Of a stretch of 64,000 nucleotides of DNA, positions 49,784-57,883 are shown piece after piece. Source of the DNA: Arthrobacter mobilis (lineage in GTDB: Bacteria > Actinomycetota > Actinomycetes > Actinomycetales > Micrococcaceae); the NCBI RefSeq assembly GCF_012395835.1, contig NZ_JAAZSQ010000004.1:76212-140211 (forward strand). Direction: 5' to 3'. The translations under genes were made by a program, and so were the position numbers. The first letter of the stretch is position 1. Every line of letters starts with the position of its first letter. A model generated the notes under the pieces. That model did no database searches and was not told the origin of the DNA. It saw only the letters and a list, made by a program, of their open reading frames with translations.

Positions 49784-51163
49784 TCAGGCCGGGCGCTTCT
49801 GCCTGAGCTCGGCGCCTTCGCGGCTCATGCGCACCGCAACCAGGCCGATCGCCAGGACCGCGATCCAGAAGGCTCCGACCAGTGCATAGCCGCCACCTCC
49901 GGCCAGCACCAAGGCGGTGGCAATCATCGGGGTGAAGCCTGCACCCAGGGTCGAGGCGCCCTGGTAGGCCAGCGAGGCTCCGGTGTAACGGACCGGGGCC
50001 GGGAACTGTTCGGAGATGTACGCGCCGATCGGCCCGGCCAGGATGCCCTGGATGACGCCGTTGCCGACGATGACGGCCAGGGCAAAGCCCCAGGCGGTGC
50101 CGTTATGCATCAGCTGCAGGGCCGGGAACGCCCAGAGGACTCCGGCGATGCCCCCGACCGTAAGCACCGCACGGCGGCCGAACCTGTCACTCAGGCGGGC
50201 CGCGGCGAAGCAGACAACGATCGTGACGACGGCGGCAACACCCTTGATGTTCAACACCGCCGAACGGTCCACACCCTCAGCCACCGCCACGGAGACGCCC
50301 CACGTAGTCAGAATGCCCTGCATCGCATAGAAGCCCAGCGACGCCACGAGAGTTACAACCACTACGCGGGGGTGCAGGCGCAGTACCTGGCTCAGCGGGG
50401 TTTTCTGCTTTTCACGGCGTTCCTCGGCCATGGCTTCAAGCTCTTGGAAGACCGGGCTCTCGGCGACCTTCAGCCGGACAATCATGCCGATCAGGATCAG
50501 CACGGCGGACAGCAGGAACGGGATGCGCCAGCCCCACTCGAGGAACTGGCTGCCCGTGGCGGCCGAGACACCCGAGACGACGAAGGTGGCCAGCAGGCCG
50601 CCGGCGGGACCGCCGGCGTTGGCGAACGCCGCCGCAAAACCGCGCTTGCTTGCCGGGGCATGCTCAAGGGCCATCAATGTTGCCCCGCCCCATTCGCCGC
50701 CGACGGAAATGCCCTGAATGAAGCGCAGGCTGACCAGGATGATCGGGGCCGCGATACCGATCTGCGCCGTGGCAGGCAGCAGGCCGATGGCCACCGTAGC
50801 GCCGCCCATCATGAGCATGGACAGCACCAGCATCTTCTTGCGGCCGATCCTGTCGCCGTAGTGGCCGAAGACGATGCCGCCCAGCGGCCGGGCGATATAG
50901 CCGACGGCGAGGGTGCCGAAGGAGGCAAACAGCGCGACGGCGGGACTGAGGTTGGAGAAGAAGACCTTGTCGAAGATCAGCGATGCGGCGGTCGCATACA
51001 GGATGAAGTCGTAGTACTCGATCACGCTGCCGATCAGGCTGGATCCCAGGACGCGCCGCATGTCCCGAGTATTCAGGGACTGCGGGGCAGACCCTGCAGC
51101 CGGTTCGGCGTCGTGGAGCATCTCCGGACCACTGTCTGTCCGGGCGGTATTTGGTTTCGGCAT
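49784..51163 (-). CDS. MHS-family MFS transporter (ShiA/ProP-like metabolite:H+ symporter)
   Basis: About 459 residues with twelve hydrophobic segments. The family signatures are SSLIGSVIEYYDFILYATAASLIF at the first segment, ARPLGGIVFGHYGDRIGRKKML and RFIQGISVGGEWGGATLMALEHAPASKRG. These carriers import organic acids such as shikimate, benzoate-like acids or alpha-ketoglutarate with protons. Positioned inside the cluster between the FMN monooxygenase and the dioxygenase, it probably imports a pathway substrate. The ATG at 51163 is chosen by similarity; the frame runs further upstream without a recognisable start signal. Confidence 0.87.
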   Translation of the reverse strand: MPKPNTARTDSGPEMLHDAEPAAGSAPQSLNTRDMRRVLGSSLIGSVIEYYDFILYATAASLIFDKVFFSNLSPAVALFASFGTLAVGYIARPLGGIVFGHYGDRIGRKKMLVLSMLMMGGATVAIGLLPATAQIGIAAPIILVSLRFIQGISVGGEWGGATLMALEHAPASKRGFAAAFANAGGPAGGLLATFVVSGVSAATGSQFLEWGWRIPFLLSAVLILIGMIVRLKVAESPVFQELEAMAEERREKQKTPLSQVLRLHPRVVVVTLVASLGFYAMQGILTTWGVSVAVAEGVDRSAVLNIKGVAAVVTIVVCFAAARLSDRFGRRAVLTVGGIAGVLWAFPALQLMHNGTAWGFALAVIVGNGVIQGILAGPIGAYISEQFPAPVRYTGASLAYQGASTLGAGFTPMIATALVLAGGGGYALVGAFWIAVLAIGLVAVRMSREGAELRQKRPA

Positions 51164-51350
51164 AGGATCTTTCACTCTGTGCACACTGGCTTCGGCAAAC
51201 GCAGATCGACCGAAGCCACTGGAAACTTTCAAGGGGGTCCCATAGCTCCCGGCGCCAGGCATCCGGGGGCGTGGGCCCCATCACTTATTGGCTTCCTCAA
51301 GCATGGCGGAAATCACACGAACTGGCTAGGGTTTTGCGCATTTTTATTTA

Positions 51351-51365
51351 AGAAATATTTTCTGT
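51351..51365. promoter_or_regulatory. A/T-rich operator-like site before the MHS transporter gene
   Basis: AAGAAATATTTTCTG (arms AAGAA/TTCTG) resembles the sites at 31487 and 52431. It lies about 190 bases upstream of the transporter start, in a 313-base stretch without genes that otherwise holds only the terminator of the dioxygenase gene. Confidence 0.5.
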
Positions 51366-51422
51366 CGTCGCTATTGCATGATTGCTTCGGGCCTCGGCCA
51401 CCCCTGCCTGCAAGCACAGAAA

Positions 51423-51459
51423 AGCCGCGCGCCGGGCACCCTGCCCGGCGCGCGGCTTG
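51423..51459 (-). terminator. Hairpin terminator after the dioxygenase gene
   Basis: A perfect 17-bp stem (AAGCCGCGCGCCGGGCA) with loop CCC begins 18 bases after the dioxygenase stop codon. Confidence 0.75.
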
Positions 51460-51476
51460 GCCGCAACGTCGTGTCC

Positions 51477-52370
51477 CTAGCGCAGCACTGCCATCCGCGC
51501 CGGGGATTCCACCGGCGCCAGGCCGAAGTTGCGGAAATCCGTGGGACGGTAACTGCTCCACATGTTCCACCAGTTCTCGTCCTCGCCCCAGATGACCGGA
51601 GGGCGGGAGTCGTCGTAGATCTGCTCCAGGTCCGTGTAGAGCTCCACCACGGCCCCGGAGGTCTCCACGAAGTAGGCGGCGATGTTGTGGCCGGCACCGT
51701 GGCGCACCGGCCCCCAGATCAGTTCGCGGCCGAGCCTGTTCAGGCGGTCCCCGAGCTTGCCCAGGTCGACGATGCTCTGCGCCTGCCAGGCATGGTGGTG
51801 GAGGGTGCCCTGGCCCTTGACCAGAGCAATGCCGTGGTGGTCCGGATTGCAGCGCATGAAGTAGGCAAAGTCGTCGCCGATCACGTCCGAGAGCCGGAAA
51901 TCCAGCACGCGCTGCAGGAATTTCATCATGCCCGTGACGTCGCGGGGATGGAAATTGAAGTGCCCGTAGCGGTCGGGGCCGAAGGAGAGCTGTGCCGCCT
52001 GGTTCTCCTGCATGCCGACATACACCTCGAAAACGAAGCCCTCGGGCCCCACGAAGGAGAAACCATCCTCGATGCCGGCCCCCCTGGGTTTCTCGCTGAT
52101 AATCGGCAGGTTCTCCTGCTCGACGCGGCGGCGGATCTCGCGCAGGGCGTCGCCGTCGCGGGCGACAAAGCCGAAGCTGTCGACGCCGTCGACGTCGGAC
52201 TCAATGTAGACGAGTTCGTGGTGCACATTCGCCGCCGCAAGGTAGACGGCGTCCGAAGTCCTCTCGGTCTCGCGCAGCCCCAGGAGCTGTGTCGCGTCAA
52301 AGACGGACTCCTCCAGCTTCGTGGTCTGGATCCCGACGTGTCCCATGGCAGTAATCAATCCCCAAGACAT
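51477..52370 (-). CDS. Extradiol-type (VOC-fold) dioxygenase
   Basis: A 297-residue two-domain vicinal-oxygen-chelate protein. The first domain opens with MGHVGIQTTKLEES. The second domain holds the probable Fe(II) ligands: His137 in RYGHFNF, a His in LHHHAWQ (191-193) and Glu243 in VVELYTD, the 2-His-1-Glu set of type-I extradiol dioxygenases, with the catalytic-pocket region DHHGIALVKGQGT. It would cleave a catechol-like ring next to one hydroxyl. Its promoter carries an A/T-rich operator. The FAH protein and aldehyde dehydrogenase in the cluster are natural next steps. Confidence 0.85.
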   Translation of the reverse strand: MSWGLITAMGHVGIQTTKLEESVFDATQLLGLRETERTSDAVYLAAANVHHELVYIESDVDGVDSFGFVARDGDALREIRRRVEQENLPIISEKPRGAGIEDGFSFVGPEGFVFEVYVGMQENQAAQLSFGPDRYGHFNFHPRDVTGMMKFLQRVLDFRLSDVIGDDFAYFMRCNPDHHGIALVKGQGTLHHHAWQAQSIVDLGKLGDRLNRLGRELIWGPVRHGAGHNIAAYFVETSGAVVELYTDLEQIYDDSRPPVIWGEDENWWNMWSSYRPTDFRNFGLAPVESPARMAVLR

Positions 52371-52425
52371 CCCTGTCTCCCGTCCCTTTGTTCATCGACC
52401 CAAGAGCAGCCGTAACTGCAATCTT

Positions 52426-52454
52426 CCTATAAGAAAATACTATCTTGCACAGAA
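52426..52454 (-). promoter_or_regulatory. Promoter of the dioxygenase gene with embedded operator
   Basis: On the minus strand TTCTGT (52454-52449) and TATAGG (52431-52426) are 17 bases apart. The near-palindrome AAGATAGTATTTTCTT (52446-52431) fills the spacer, so a bound regulator would block polymerase. It matches the site at 31487 at 13 of 16 positions. Confidence 0.6.
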
Positions 52455-52557
52455 TCGATTATCTAGGGTCACTTTCGGCCAAAGGGCCCACACGCTGGGC
52501 ATAGGCTGTGCAGGTACCGGCATCTGCTCCGCCGCCGGTCACAGCAACGGAGGAAAA

Positions 52558-53343
52558 ATGCCATCATTCAGGATCCACCGGGTGGTCCCGTTGTCAGCGC
52601 TGCTGTTCCTGTCCGCCTGCACGGCCGGCCAGCCGGAGGACGGCTCCACCGCCGCGCCTCATACTCCTCCCCCGGCAACAAGCCCGGCGACCGCGACGAC
52701 GTCGACGGCACCTTCCGCCCGTCCCTCGCCTGATGCCAGGGAACTGGCCCGCCTCAACGCCCGGCTGCAGCAGGCCGCCGCCAACAACGACGCCGCGGAA
52801 ATCAAGCAGCTGCTGGCGCGCGGCGCGGACCTGGAATTCCGCGACGGCAACGGCCGCACCCCGCTGGTCACCGCCACCAAGGCCAACAACATGGAGGCGG
52901 CCCGAGTCCTGATCGAGGCCGGTGCGGACGTCAATGCCAAGGACAACATCGAGGACTCGGCCTTCCTCTACGCCGGTGCCGAGGGGTTCGACGAGATCCT
53001 GCTGCTGACCCTGCAACACGGGGCCGACCTGGACAGCACCAACCGCTTCGGCGGCACCGCCCTAATCCCCGCCTGCGAGCACGCCCACACCTCCACGGTG
53101 CGGATCCTGCTCGAGGCCGGGGTGGATCCGGACCACGTCAACGAGCCCGGCTGGACCTGCCTGCTGGAGGCGGTCATCTTCGGCACTGGCGGCCCGGACT
53201 ACCAGGACGTTGTCCGCCAGCTGATCGCCGCGGGGGCGGACCTGAACATCCCTGACACCAACGGCGTAACCGCCCGGCAGCATGCCGAGGCTCTGGGGCA
53301 GCAGGAAATCGCCGGGCTGCTGGCCCGGGCCGGGGCCCGCTGA
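52558..53343 (+). CDS. Ankyrin-repeat lipoprotein
   Basis: A 261-residue protein. The signal peptide ends in a lipobox FLSAC (Cys21), followed by a Pro/Thr/Ala-rich linker (22-62) and then ankyrin repeats: AAANNDAAEIKQLLARGADLEFRDGNGRTPLVTATKANNMEAARVLIEAGADVNAKD, then three or four more copies, ending in DTNGVTARQHAEALGQQEIAGLLARAG. It should be anchored outside the membrane, where ankyrin stacks bind proteins. GGAGG lies five bases before the ATG. No partner is evident; the next gene is convergent. Confidence 0.85.
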   Translation: MPSFRIHRVVPLSALLFLSACTAGQPEDGSTAAPHTPPPATSPATATTSTAPSARPSPDARELARLNARLQQAAANNDAAEIKQLLARGADLEFRDGNGRTPLVTATKANNMEAARVLIEAGADVNAKDNIEDSAFLYAGAEGFDEILLLTLQHGADLDSTNRFGGTALIPACEHAHTSTVRILLEAGVDPDHVNEPGWTCLLEAVIFGTGGPDYQDVVRQLIAAGADLNIPDTNGVTARQHAEALGQQEIAGLLARAGAR

Positions 53344-53348
53344 GGCGG

Positions 53349-54050
53349 CTATCCGTGGCTGGAGCCGTCCCTGCGGGGCATCCATTCCATGCAGTAGGTC
53401 AGGTTGGCATTGACGGTGCGGACCGCGGCGTCCTCGTCGCCGGCCTCAATGGCGTCCACCAGGGCTTCATGCCCGTCGGCGAGGCAGCCGTCGAACCCGT
53501 CGCGCAGCCGCTGGGCCATCTTGGCTCCGTGGAACACGTCGCCGAAGCTGGCGTAGAGCTCGTGCAGCAGCGGGTTGCCGGAGGCTGCGGCCACCTGCAG
53601 GTGGAACTCCCAGTCCGCGGCGATCCACTGTTCCAGGTCCTGCCCGGCCCAGGCCTGCCGGCGCCGGGCGAGCAGTGCCCGCAGCGCGGCGACGTCGTCG
53701 TCGCCTGCGAGCCGGGTGGCCAGCCGGGCCGCCTGGGTATCCAGCGCGAAACGCACCTGCAGCACGTCCTCGTCCGCGAATTCCCGGTAGGCCTTGCGGG
53801 CGGTGCCGCTGATCTCGCTGGTGGCGCGCACGTAGGTGCCGTCGCCGCGGCGCACCTCCAGCATGCCCGAATGTGCCAGCGCCTTGATCCCCTCGCGCAG
53901 TGTGCCGCGCGAGACGCCGAGCTGTTCCATGAGTTCCGGTTCGGGCGGGATGCGCTGCTGCAGCGGCCACTTTCCGGAGACGATGGCCTCGCGCAGCCGG
54001 CTGGTCACTTCCTCGGCCAGCGGCGGGCGGTTGACGGTTCCGAGGCTCAT
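53349..54050 (-). CDS. GntR-family (FCD) transcriptional regulator
   Basis: A 233-residue regulator with winged helix VTSRLREAIVSGKWPLQQRIPPEPELMEQLGVSRGTLREGIKALAHSGMLEVRRGDGTYVR and an FCD domain with ADWEFHLQVAAASGNPLLHELY (DxxFH-type ligand) and DGHEALVDAIEAGDEDAA. Its ATG overlaps the stop of the upstream CynX-like transporter gene as ATGA, so it probably regulates that gene as well as itself. Confidence 0.88.
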   Translation of the reverse strand: MSLGTVNRPPLAEEVTSRLREAIVSGKWPLQQRIPPEPELMEQLGVSRGTLREGIKALAHSGMLEVRRGDGTYVRATSEISGTARKAYREFADEDVLQVRFALDTQAARLATRLAGDDDVAALRALLARRRQAWAGQDLEQWIAADWEFHLQVAAASGNPLLHELYASFGDVFHGAKMAQRLRDGFDGCLADGHEALVDAIEAGDEDAAVRTVNANLTYCMEWMPRRDGSSHG

Positions 54051-55327
54051 GACTGTTTCCTGTCGTTGGCCGTACCATCGGCCCGGCTCCGGCCGGAGCC
54101 GCTGAGCCAGTAAGCAAGCACCATTTGCAGCACCGCGACGGCCACCAGCAGCACCAGCGGCAGCGTCCAGCTGCCGCTGGCCGCATGCAGCAGGCCGAGC
54201 CCGAACGGGCCCAGCGTCGCGATGAAGTAGCCCACCGACTGGGCGAGGGTCGACATGGCCGTGGTCTCGGCGGCGTTGCGGCCGCTGCGGCTGATGACCA
54301 TCAGCACCAGCGGGAAGACAGCAAAGCCGACCCCCAGCAGCAGCGCGGGCACGGCGACCAGCTGGATCGGGAGCAGCAGCAGCCCGAGCAGTCCGGCCAG
54401 CAGGGCTGCAGTGGCGAGCATGAAGGCCGGGCGCAGCAGCCGCGGCCGGGAGGCCATTGTCAGCAGCACGACCACTGCCGGGATATTGACGATCTGCATG
54501 ATGGCGAGCATGAGCCCGCTCTGGGCCGCGTCCAGTCCGCCGGAGATCAGGATGTAGGGCAGCCAGCTGAACACTGCATAGCCCAGCAGCGCCTGCACGG
54601 TGAAGAAACCGGTGATCAGCAGGCCCTTGCGCGTGGCCAGCAGCGGCCAGGGTGAGACGGCCGGGCCGGACTCCGCAACCGGGACCGGCCGGGCGGCAGC
54701 CGCCAGCGGCAGAAACGCCAGCAGTGCGACGGCACCCAGCAGCGCCCATGCGGCCAGGCCGAGCGTCGGCGCCTGCAGCTGCATCGCCAGCGGCACGCTG
54801 GCCGCCGCGGCTGCCGTGGCCCCGATGGACATGGTGATGGTGTAGACGCCGGTCATGGCAGAGGTGCGGTGGGCGTAATGCTTGCGGATGAACGAGGGCA
54901 TGGCGACATTGCAGATCGCCAGGCCGGACATCCCGACCACTGTGCCCAGCATGAGGACGCCCACCGAGGGGACGGCGCGCACCACCAGGCCGGCGGTGAG
55001 CAGCAGCAGCGCGAAGGCTATGGTCCGTTCCAGCCCCACGCGCCGGGTCAGCCAGGCGGTGGCTGCGCCGGCGATGGCGAAGCAGAGCGTGGGAATGGAG
55101 GGCAGCACCGCGGCGACCAGCGGCCCGTAGCCGAGGACCTGCTGCAGGTCGTGGTACAGCGCCGCGGCGCTGGCGATTCCGGCCCGCAGGTTCAGCCCGA
55201 TCAGGATGACGGCTGCCACTGCCAGGACCGCGTGCCACCGCCGCCGCACGGATGCAGCAGGAAGGTGCCTCTTACGTTCGGGGGCGCGCGACTGCTCCAA
55301 TACCTCGCCGAGGGTTTCCGATGCCAT
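54047..55327 (-). CDS. CynX/NimT-family MFS transporter
   Basis: A 426-residue carrier with twelve hydrophobic segments. The N-terminal LNLRAGIASAAALYHDLQQVLGYGPLVAAVLPSIPTLCFAIAG and the GMSGLAICNVAMPSFIRKHYAHRTSAMTG stretch after the fourth segment are landmarks of the cyanate/nitroimidazole (CynX/NimT) branch. Its substrate is unknown. It is translationally coupled to the GntR regulator gene downstream, and an inverted repeat lies at its start. Confidence 0.86.
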   Translation of the reverse strand: MASETLGEVLEQSRAPERKRHLPAASVRRRWHAVLAVAAVILIGLNLRAGIASAAALYHDLQQVLGYGPLVAAVLPSIPTLCFAIAGAATAWLTRRVGLERTIAFALLLLTAGLVVRAVPSVGVLMLGTVVGMSGLAICNVAMPSFIRKHYAHRTSAMTGVYTITMSIGATAAAAASVPLAMQLQAPTLGLAAWALLGAVALLAFLPLAAAARPVPVAESGPAVSPWPLLATRKGLLITGFFTVQALLGYAVFSWLPYILISGGLDAAQSGLMLAIMQIVNIPAVVVLLTMASRPRLLRPAFMLATAALLAGLLGLLLLPIQLVAVPALLLGVGFAVFPLVLMVISRSGRNAAETTAMSTLAQSVGYFIATLGPFGLGLLHAASGSWTLPLVLLVAVAVLQMVLAYWLSGSGRSRADGTANDRKQS

Positions 55328-55331
55328 GCCT

Positions 55332-55353
55332 AAACATTAGACGTTTGATGTTT
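55332..55353. promoter_or_regulatory. Candidate GntR operator before the CynX-like gene
   Basis: AAACAT and ATGTTT form 6-bp arms around a 10-base centre, directly upstream of the transporter ATG. The coupled GntR regulator is the likely binder. Confidence 0.45.
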
Positions 55354-55385
55354 GTCTTGGCCAATCGGAGGGGCGCCGGAACTGC

Positions 55386-55523
55386 TTAGGTAGGGACGAT
55401 CCGTGTTGGAAGCGAGTGCCAGCCGCCCAGGGTGTTGTGCAGGAACGGGGCCGCCTGGGACACCATGATGATCTGCGTCTCCCGCTGCAAGGGCAGGCGG
55501 CTGGTGCTGGATATCTGAGCCGG
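55386..55523 (-). pseudogene. Possible C-terminal gene remnant
   Basis: On the minus strand the frame immediately after the AraC-gene stop codon is open and ends at TAA (55388-55386). It reads LPLQRETQIIMVSQAAPFLHN followed by a TLGGWHSLP tail, which looks like the end of a real protein but has no start and no upstream part. The family was not recognised. It may be what remains of a deleted gene; coincidence cannot be ruled out. Confidence 0.25.
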
Positions 55524-55526
55524 CCG

Positions 55527-56513
55527 TCAGCCTTGGAGTCGTTCGTGCCGCAGCCGCTGCCGGAATTCGGTGGGCGACTCCCCGTACGCCGCCTTGAACA
55601 GCCGCGAGAAATGGGCGGCGTCCATCAGGCCCCACCGGGCTGCCAGGGCACCGACCGGGAGGGCATCACAGGCCTGGTCGGCCAGGTCCCTGCGGCACAT
55701 TTCCAGCCGGCGGCCCCTGATCCAGGCGGCCACGCCGGTCCCTTCCGTGCTGAAAATGGTGTGGAGCTGGCGGACGGAGATGAAATTCGCGGCGGCGATC
55801 TGCTGCGGATTCAGGGCGGGGTCGAAGAGGCTTTCCTCGATGTAGGCCCGGATCTGCTGCAGCAGGTCCTTCCGGCGCTCCGGCGCGGAGGCCGCCGGGC
55901 CGGCCCCGCCCAGCGCATCCTGCAGCGTCGTGGCGACGAGGTCCACGGTGTTGTGCGCCAACCGCAGGCCGCTGTGGCCGGACAGTCCGCCCAGGTTCTG
56001 GGCCAGGTGCGTCAGGAACTGCCCCACCATGCTGCCCAGTCCCCGGGTCCCGGAAATCCGGGTGGCGGTCAGCTGACCTGCCGAGTCCGGGGGAAGCGCC
56101 AGCCGGTGCTTGGGAAAGACCAGGATGATATTGCGGAACTTGTCGTCCAGGGACAGCGAGTACGGCTGGTCGGCGTCGTAAAAGGCCAGGTCACCGGGCT
56201 GCAGGACGGTTTCCCGGCTGCCCTGCCGCATGATGCCGGCACCGGAAAGCTGCAGATGGAGGATGTAGGTGCTACGCACCGCATTCCCGGCCAGCGGCCC
56301 GGTGCGGGCCACCTGGTGCTGGTTGGCACGCACATCGAAGACCTCGACGTCGCCCAGTCCCTTGCCGCGGATGGCGCCCCGGAACTTCTCCCCGCGGTCG
56401 CTGTCGATCCTGACCGGCGCGAACCTGTCGGAGACCATCCGCGCATACTCCCCGACATGCCCGGTGGCCACCAGTTCAACACCCTTCGAGGCACCGGTGC
56501 TCCGTTCCACCAT
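55527..56513 (-). CDS. AraC-family transcriptional regulator
   Basis: A 328-residue regulator with an N-terminal cupin-like sensing domain (HLQLSGAGIMRQGSRETVLQPGDLAFYDADQPYSL) and a C-terminal pair of helix-turn-helix motifs: ESLFDPALNPQQIAAANFISVRQLHTIFSTEGTGVAAWIRGRRLEMCRRDL, then RWGLMDAAHFSRLFKAAYGESPTEFR. The length and N-terminal domain suit the AraC-binding-like group (FeaR/NphR type) that responds to aromatic amines and phenols. It has no operon partner in view, so the target is unknown. Confidence 0.86.
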   Translation of the reverse strand: MVERSTGASKGVELVATGHVGEYARMVSDRFAPVRIDSDRGEKFRGAIRGKGLGDVEVFDVRANQHQVARTGPLAGNAVRSTYILHLQLSGAGIMRQGSRETVLQPGDLAFYDADQPYSLSLDDKFRNIILVFPKHRLALPPDSAGQLTATRISGTRGLGSMVGQFLTHLAQNLGGLSGHSGLRLAHNTVDLVATTLQDALGGAGPAASAPERRKDLLQQIRAYIEESLFDPALNPQQIAAANFISVRQLHTIFSTEGTGVAAWIRGRRLEMCRRDLADQACDALPVGALAARWGLMDAAHFSRLFKAAYGESPTEFRQRLRHERLQG

Positions 56514-56670
56514 GCACCTCCTCGGGATCCCTCCTTGGCAGGGCGGTGCCCCTGCCTGTTCCAGTCAGCAAGGGTAGGACAGGGACGGCAGCCGAACCAT
56601 CAGCAGGCTTAGGGATATGCCTTCCGGCAGGCGGACTGCCGCCGCCGTCGTGCCCTGGACAGGGTCGGCT

Positions 56671-57039
56671 CTACGTCGCCTGGCCGCTCAGGTCCAGCAC
56701 CGGACGGACCTCAACGTGGGCATACTGGGCATCGGGGATCCGGGCCGCAATCTCAACGGCCCGCTCCCGGCTGGCGCACTCAAGCAGGTAGAAACCCGCC
56801 ACCTGTTCATCGGCGTCGGCGAACGGCCCGTCCGTGATGACGGTCTTCCCCTGGCGGACGGTCACGATGGTCGAGTAGGACTGGTCCAGGGCCTCGGCCA
56901 TCACCAACTCGCCCGAGGCTGCCAGTTCCGCATTCAGCTCGGCATATTCGCCGAAACCCTCGCTGCGCTGGGCGTCGGAGAGTCCGGCCCATGCCTGCTG
57001 GGACTCCGCATCGCTGTAGATCAGGATCAGATACTTCAT
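56671..57039 (-). CDS. YCII/DGPF-domain protein, orphan
   Basis: A 122-residue protein opening MKYLILIYSD, with VITDGPFADADEQVAGFYLLECASRERAVEIAARIP, the DGPF signature of the YCII family. It belongs to the same family as the protein at 15466 but has no ECF sigma gene beside it. GGAGGAGAGGCC lies directly before the ATG. Role unknown. Confidence 0.83.
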   Translation of the reverse strand: MKYLILIYSDAESQQAWAGLSDAQRSEGFGEYAELNAELAASGELVMAEALDQSYSTIVTVRQGKTVITDGPFADADEQVAGFYLLECASRERAVEIAARIPDAQYAHVEVRPVLDLSGQAT

Positions 57040-57269
57040 GGCCTCTCCTCCGGCAGGGAAATCCCGCTACTCATCATGTCGGACGGGGCTGCGGGTGGCT
57101 AGCTCGGCCGGTCCGGATCGGCCGGGCCGGCGTCCCTGCCGGGTTATCCATCCTGGTCCCGTGCGGCCGTCGCTTAGCTCAGGGCAGGCCGGAATAATTC
57201 ACGGCACTGCCCCGTTGAACAAGATGGTCCGGAACAGCAGTCGCTGGTTCGGGCCGGACAACTACATAT

Positions 57270-57637
57270 GGGGATGACAGGTTTCGACGATGTTTGTCGC
57301 GGCAGGAGAAGCGGGCCGAGGATGCAGAGTTATCTCGTAAACGCTCTCTGTCAAAAAAATAAGTGCCAAACCTATGCGCACTGACTTCGAACTCGCTGCC
57401 TAAGCAGTAGTTCAGTCCGTCAGCCCGGGGACGCCCTCGCCCCGGTCGCTGGCGTCGTTCAGGGGGCCACTGCCCTAAGCCGCCGCCGTAGCGGTTTAGG
57501 GGACACTCTTACGGCTGGGCCCGGATCAGCCACTGGTTTGCGTAGATGGCTGGGGCCGAGAAAATCCGACGCAAACTGCGCCCGGAGAAGTCCTGGCAAC
57601 ACGACATCGGACGGGGGTTCAATTCCCCCCATCTCCA
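57270..57637 (+). ncRNA. ssrA: Transfer-messenger RNA (tmRNA)
   Basis: The 5' end GGGGATGACAGGTTTCGACG and the 3' end with the T-arm GGGGGTTCAATTCCCCC and CATCTCC are the tmRNA hallmarks; the 7-bp acceptor stem pairs 57270-57276 with 57630-57636 (one G-U). The tag frame runs from GCC at 57365 to TAA at 57401-57403 and encodes AKPMRTDFELAA after the non-encoded alanine. The 3' CCA is not encoded; CGA follows the discriminator base. tmRNA with SmpB frees stalled ribosomes and tags the peptides for proteolysis. smpB is not in the window. Confidence 0.95.
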
Positions 57638-57685
57638 CGAATGTGATGTCGCGGAACATTGGTTACGGATGTCCCGCGACATCGT

Positions 57686-57715
57686 GAACACCCCGGTCTT
57701 CGGACCGGGGTGTTC
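57686..57715 (+). terminator. Terminator of ssrA
   Basis: A perfect 13-bp stem GAACACCCCGGTC with loop TTCG is followed by TTCATT. A second possible stem, GATGTCGCGG with CCGCGACATC, lies just before it. Confidence 0.8.
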
Positions 57716-57811
57716 TTCATTGCCGGGGACCTGCCCGGCACCGGCCTGCTCGAACCGGTTATTCTCCGACGCACTGTTACGCCCGCCTCGCTCACGAATG
57801 GACACCTGTCA

Positions 57812-57830
57812 TTAGGTGAGGCTAACCTGC
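57812..57830. promoter_or_regulatory. DtxR/IdeR-type iron box
   Basis: TTAGGTGAGGCTAACCTGC agrees with the DtxR consensus TWAGGTWAGSCTWACCTWA at 16 of 19 positions. It lies about 45 bases upstream of the binding-protein gene, so the operon is likely repressed when iron is plentiful. Confidence 0.75.
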
Positions 57831-57883
57831 AGTGGTCTTTTCGGCTTCCGGCCGTTCGGTGATGTCAAGCTTAGGTGGTTCTT

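Noticed and set aside
57215-57268. Promoter of ssrA
   Set aside because: TTGAAC at 57215 and TACATA at 57263 were considered, but neither has a partner box at a proper distance from a plausible precursor start, so no promoter is called.
57600-57660. tmRNA 3' end as an integration site of a genomic island
   Set aside because: tmRNA genes are common attachment sites, but no integrase gene and no second copy of the 3' end sequence were seen in the window.
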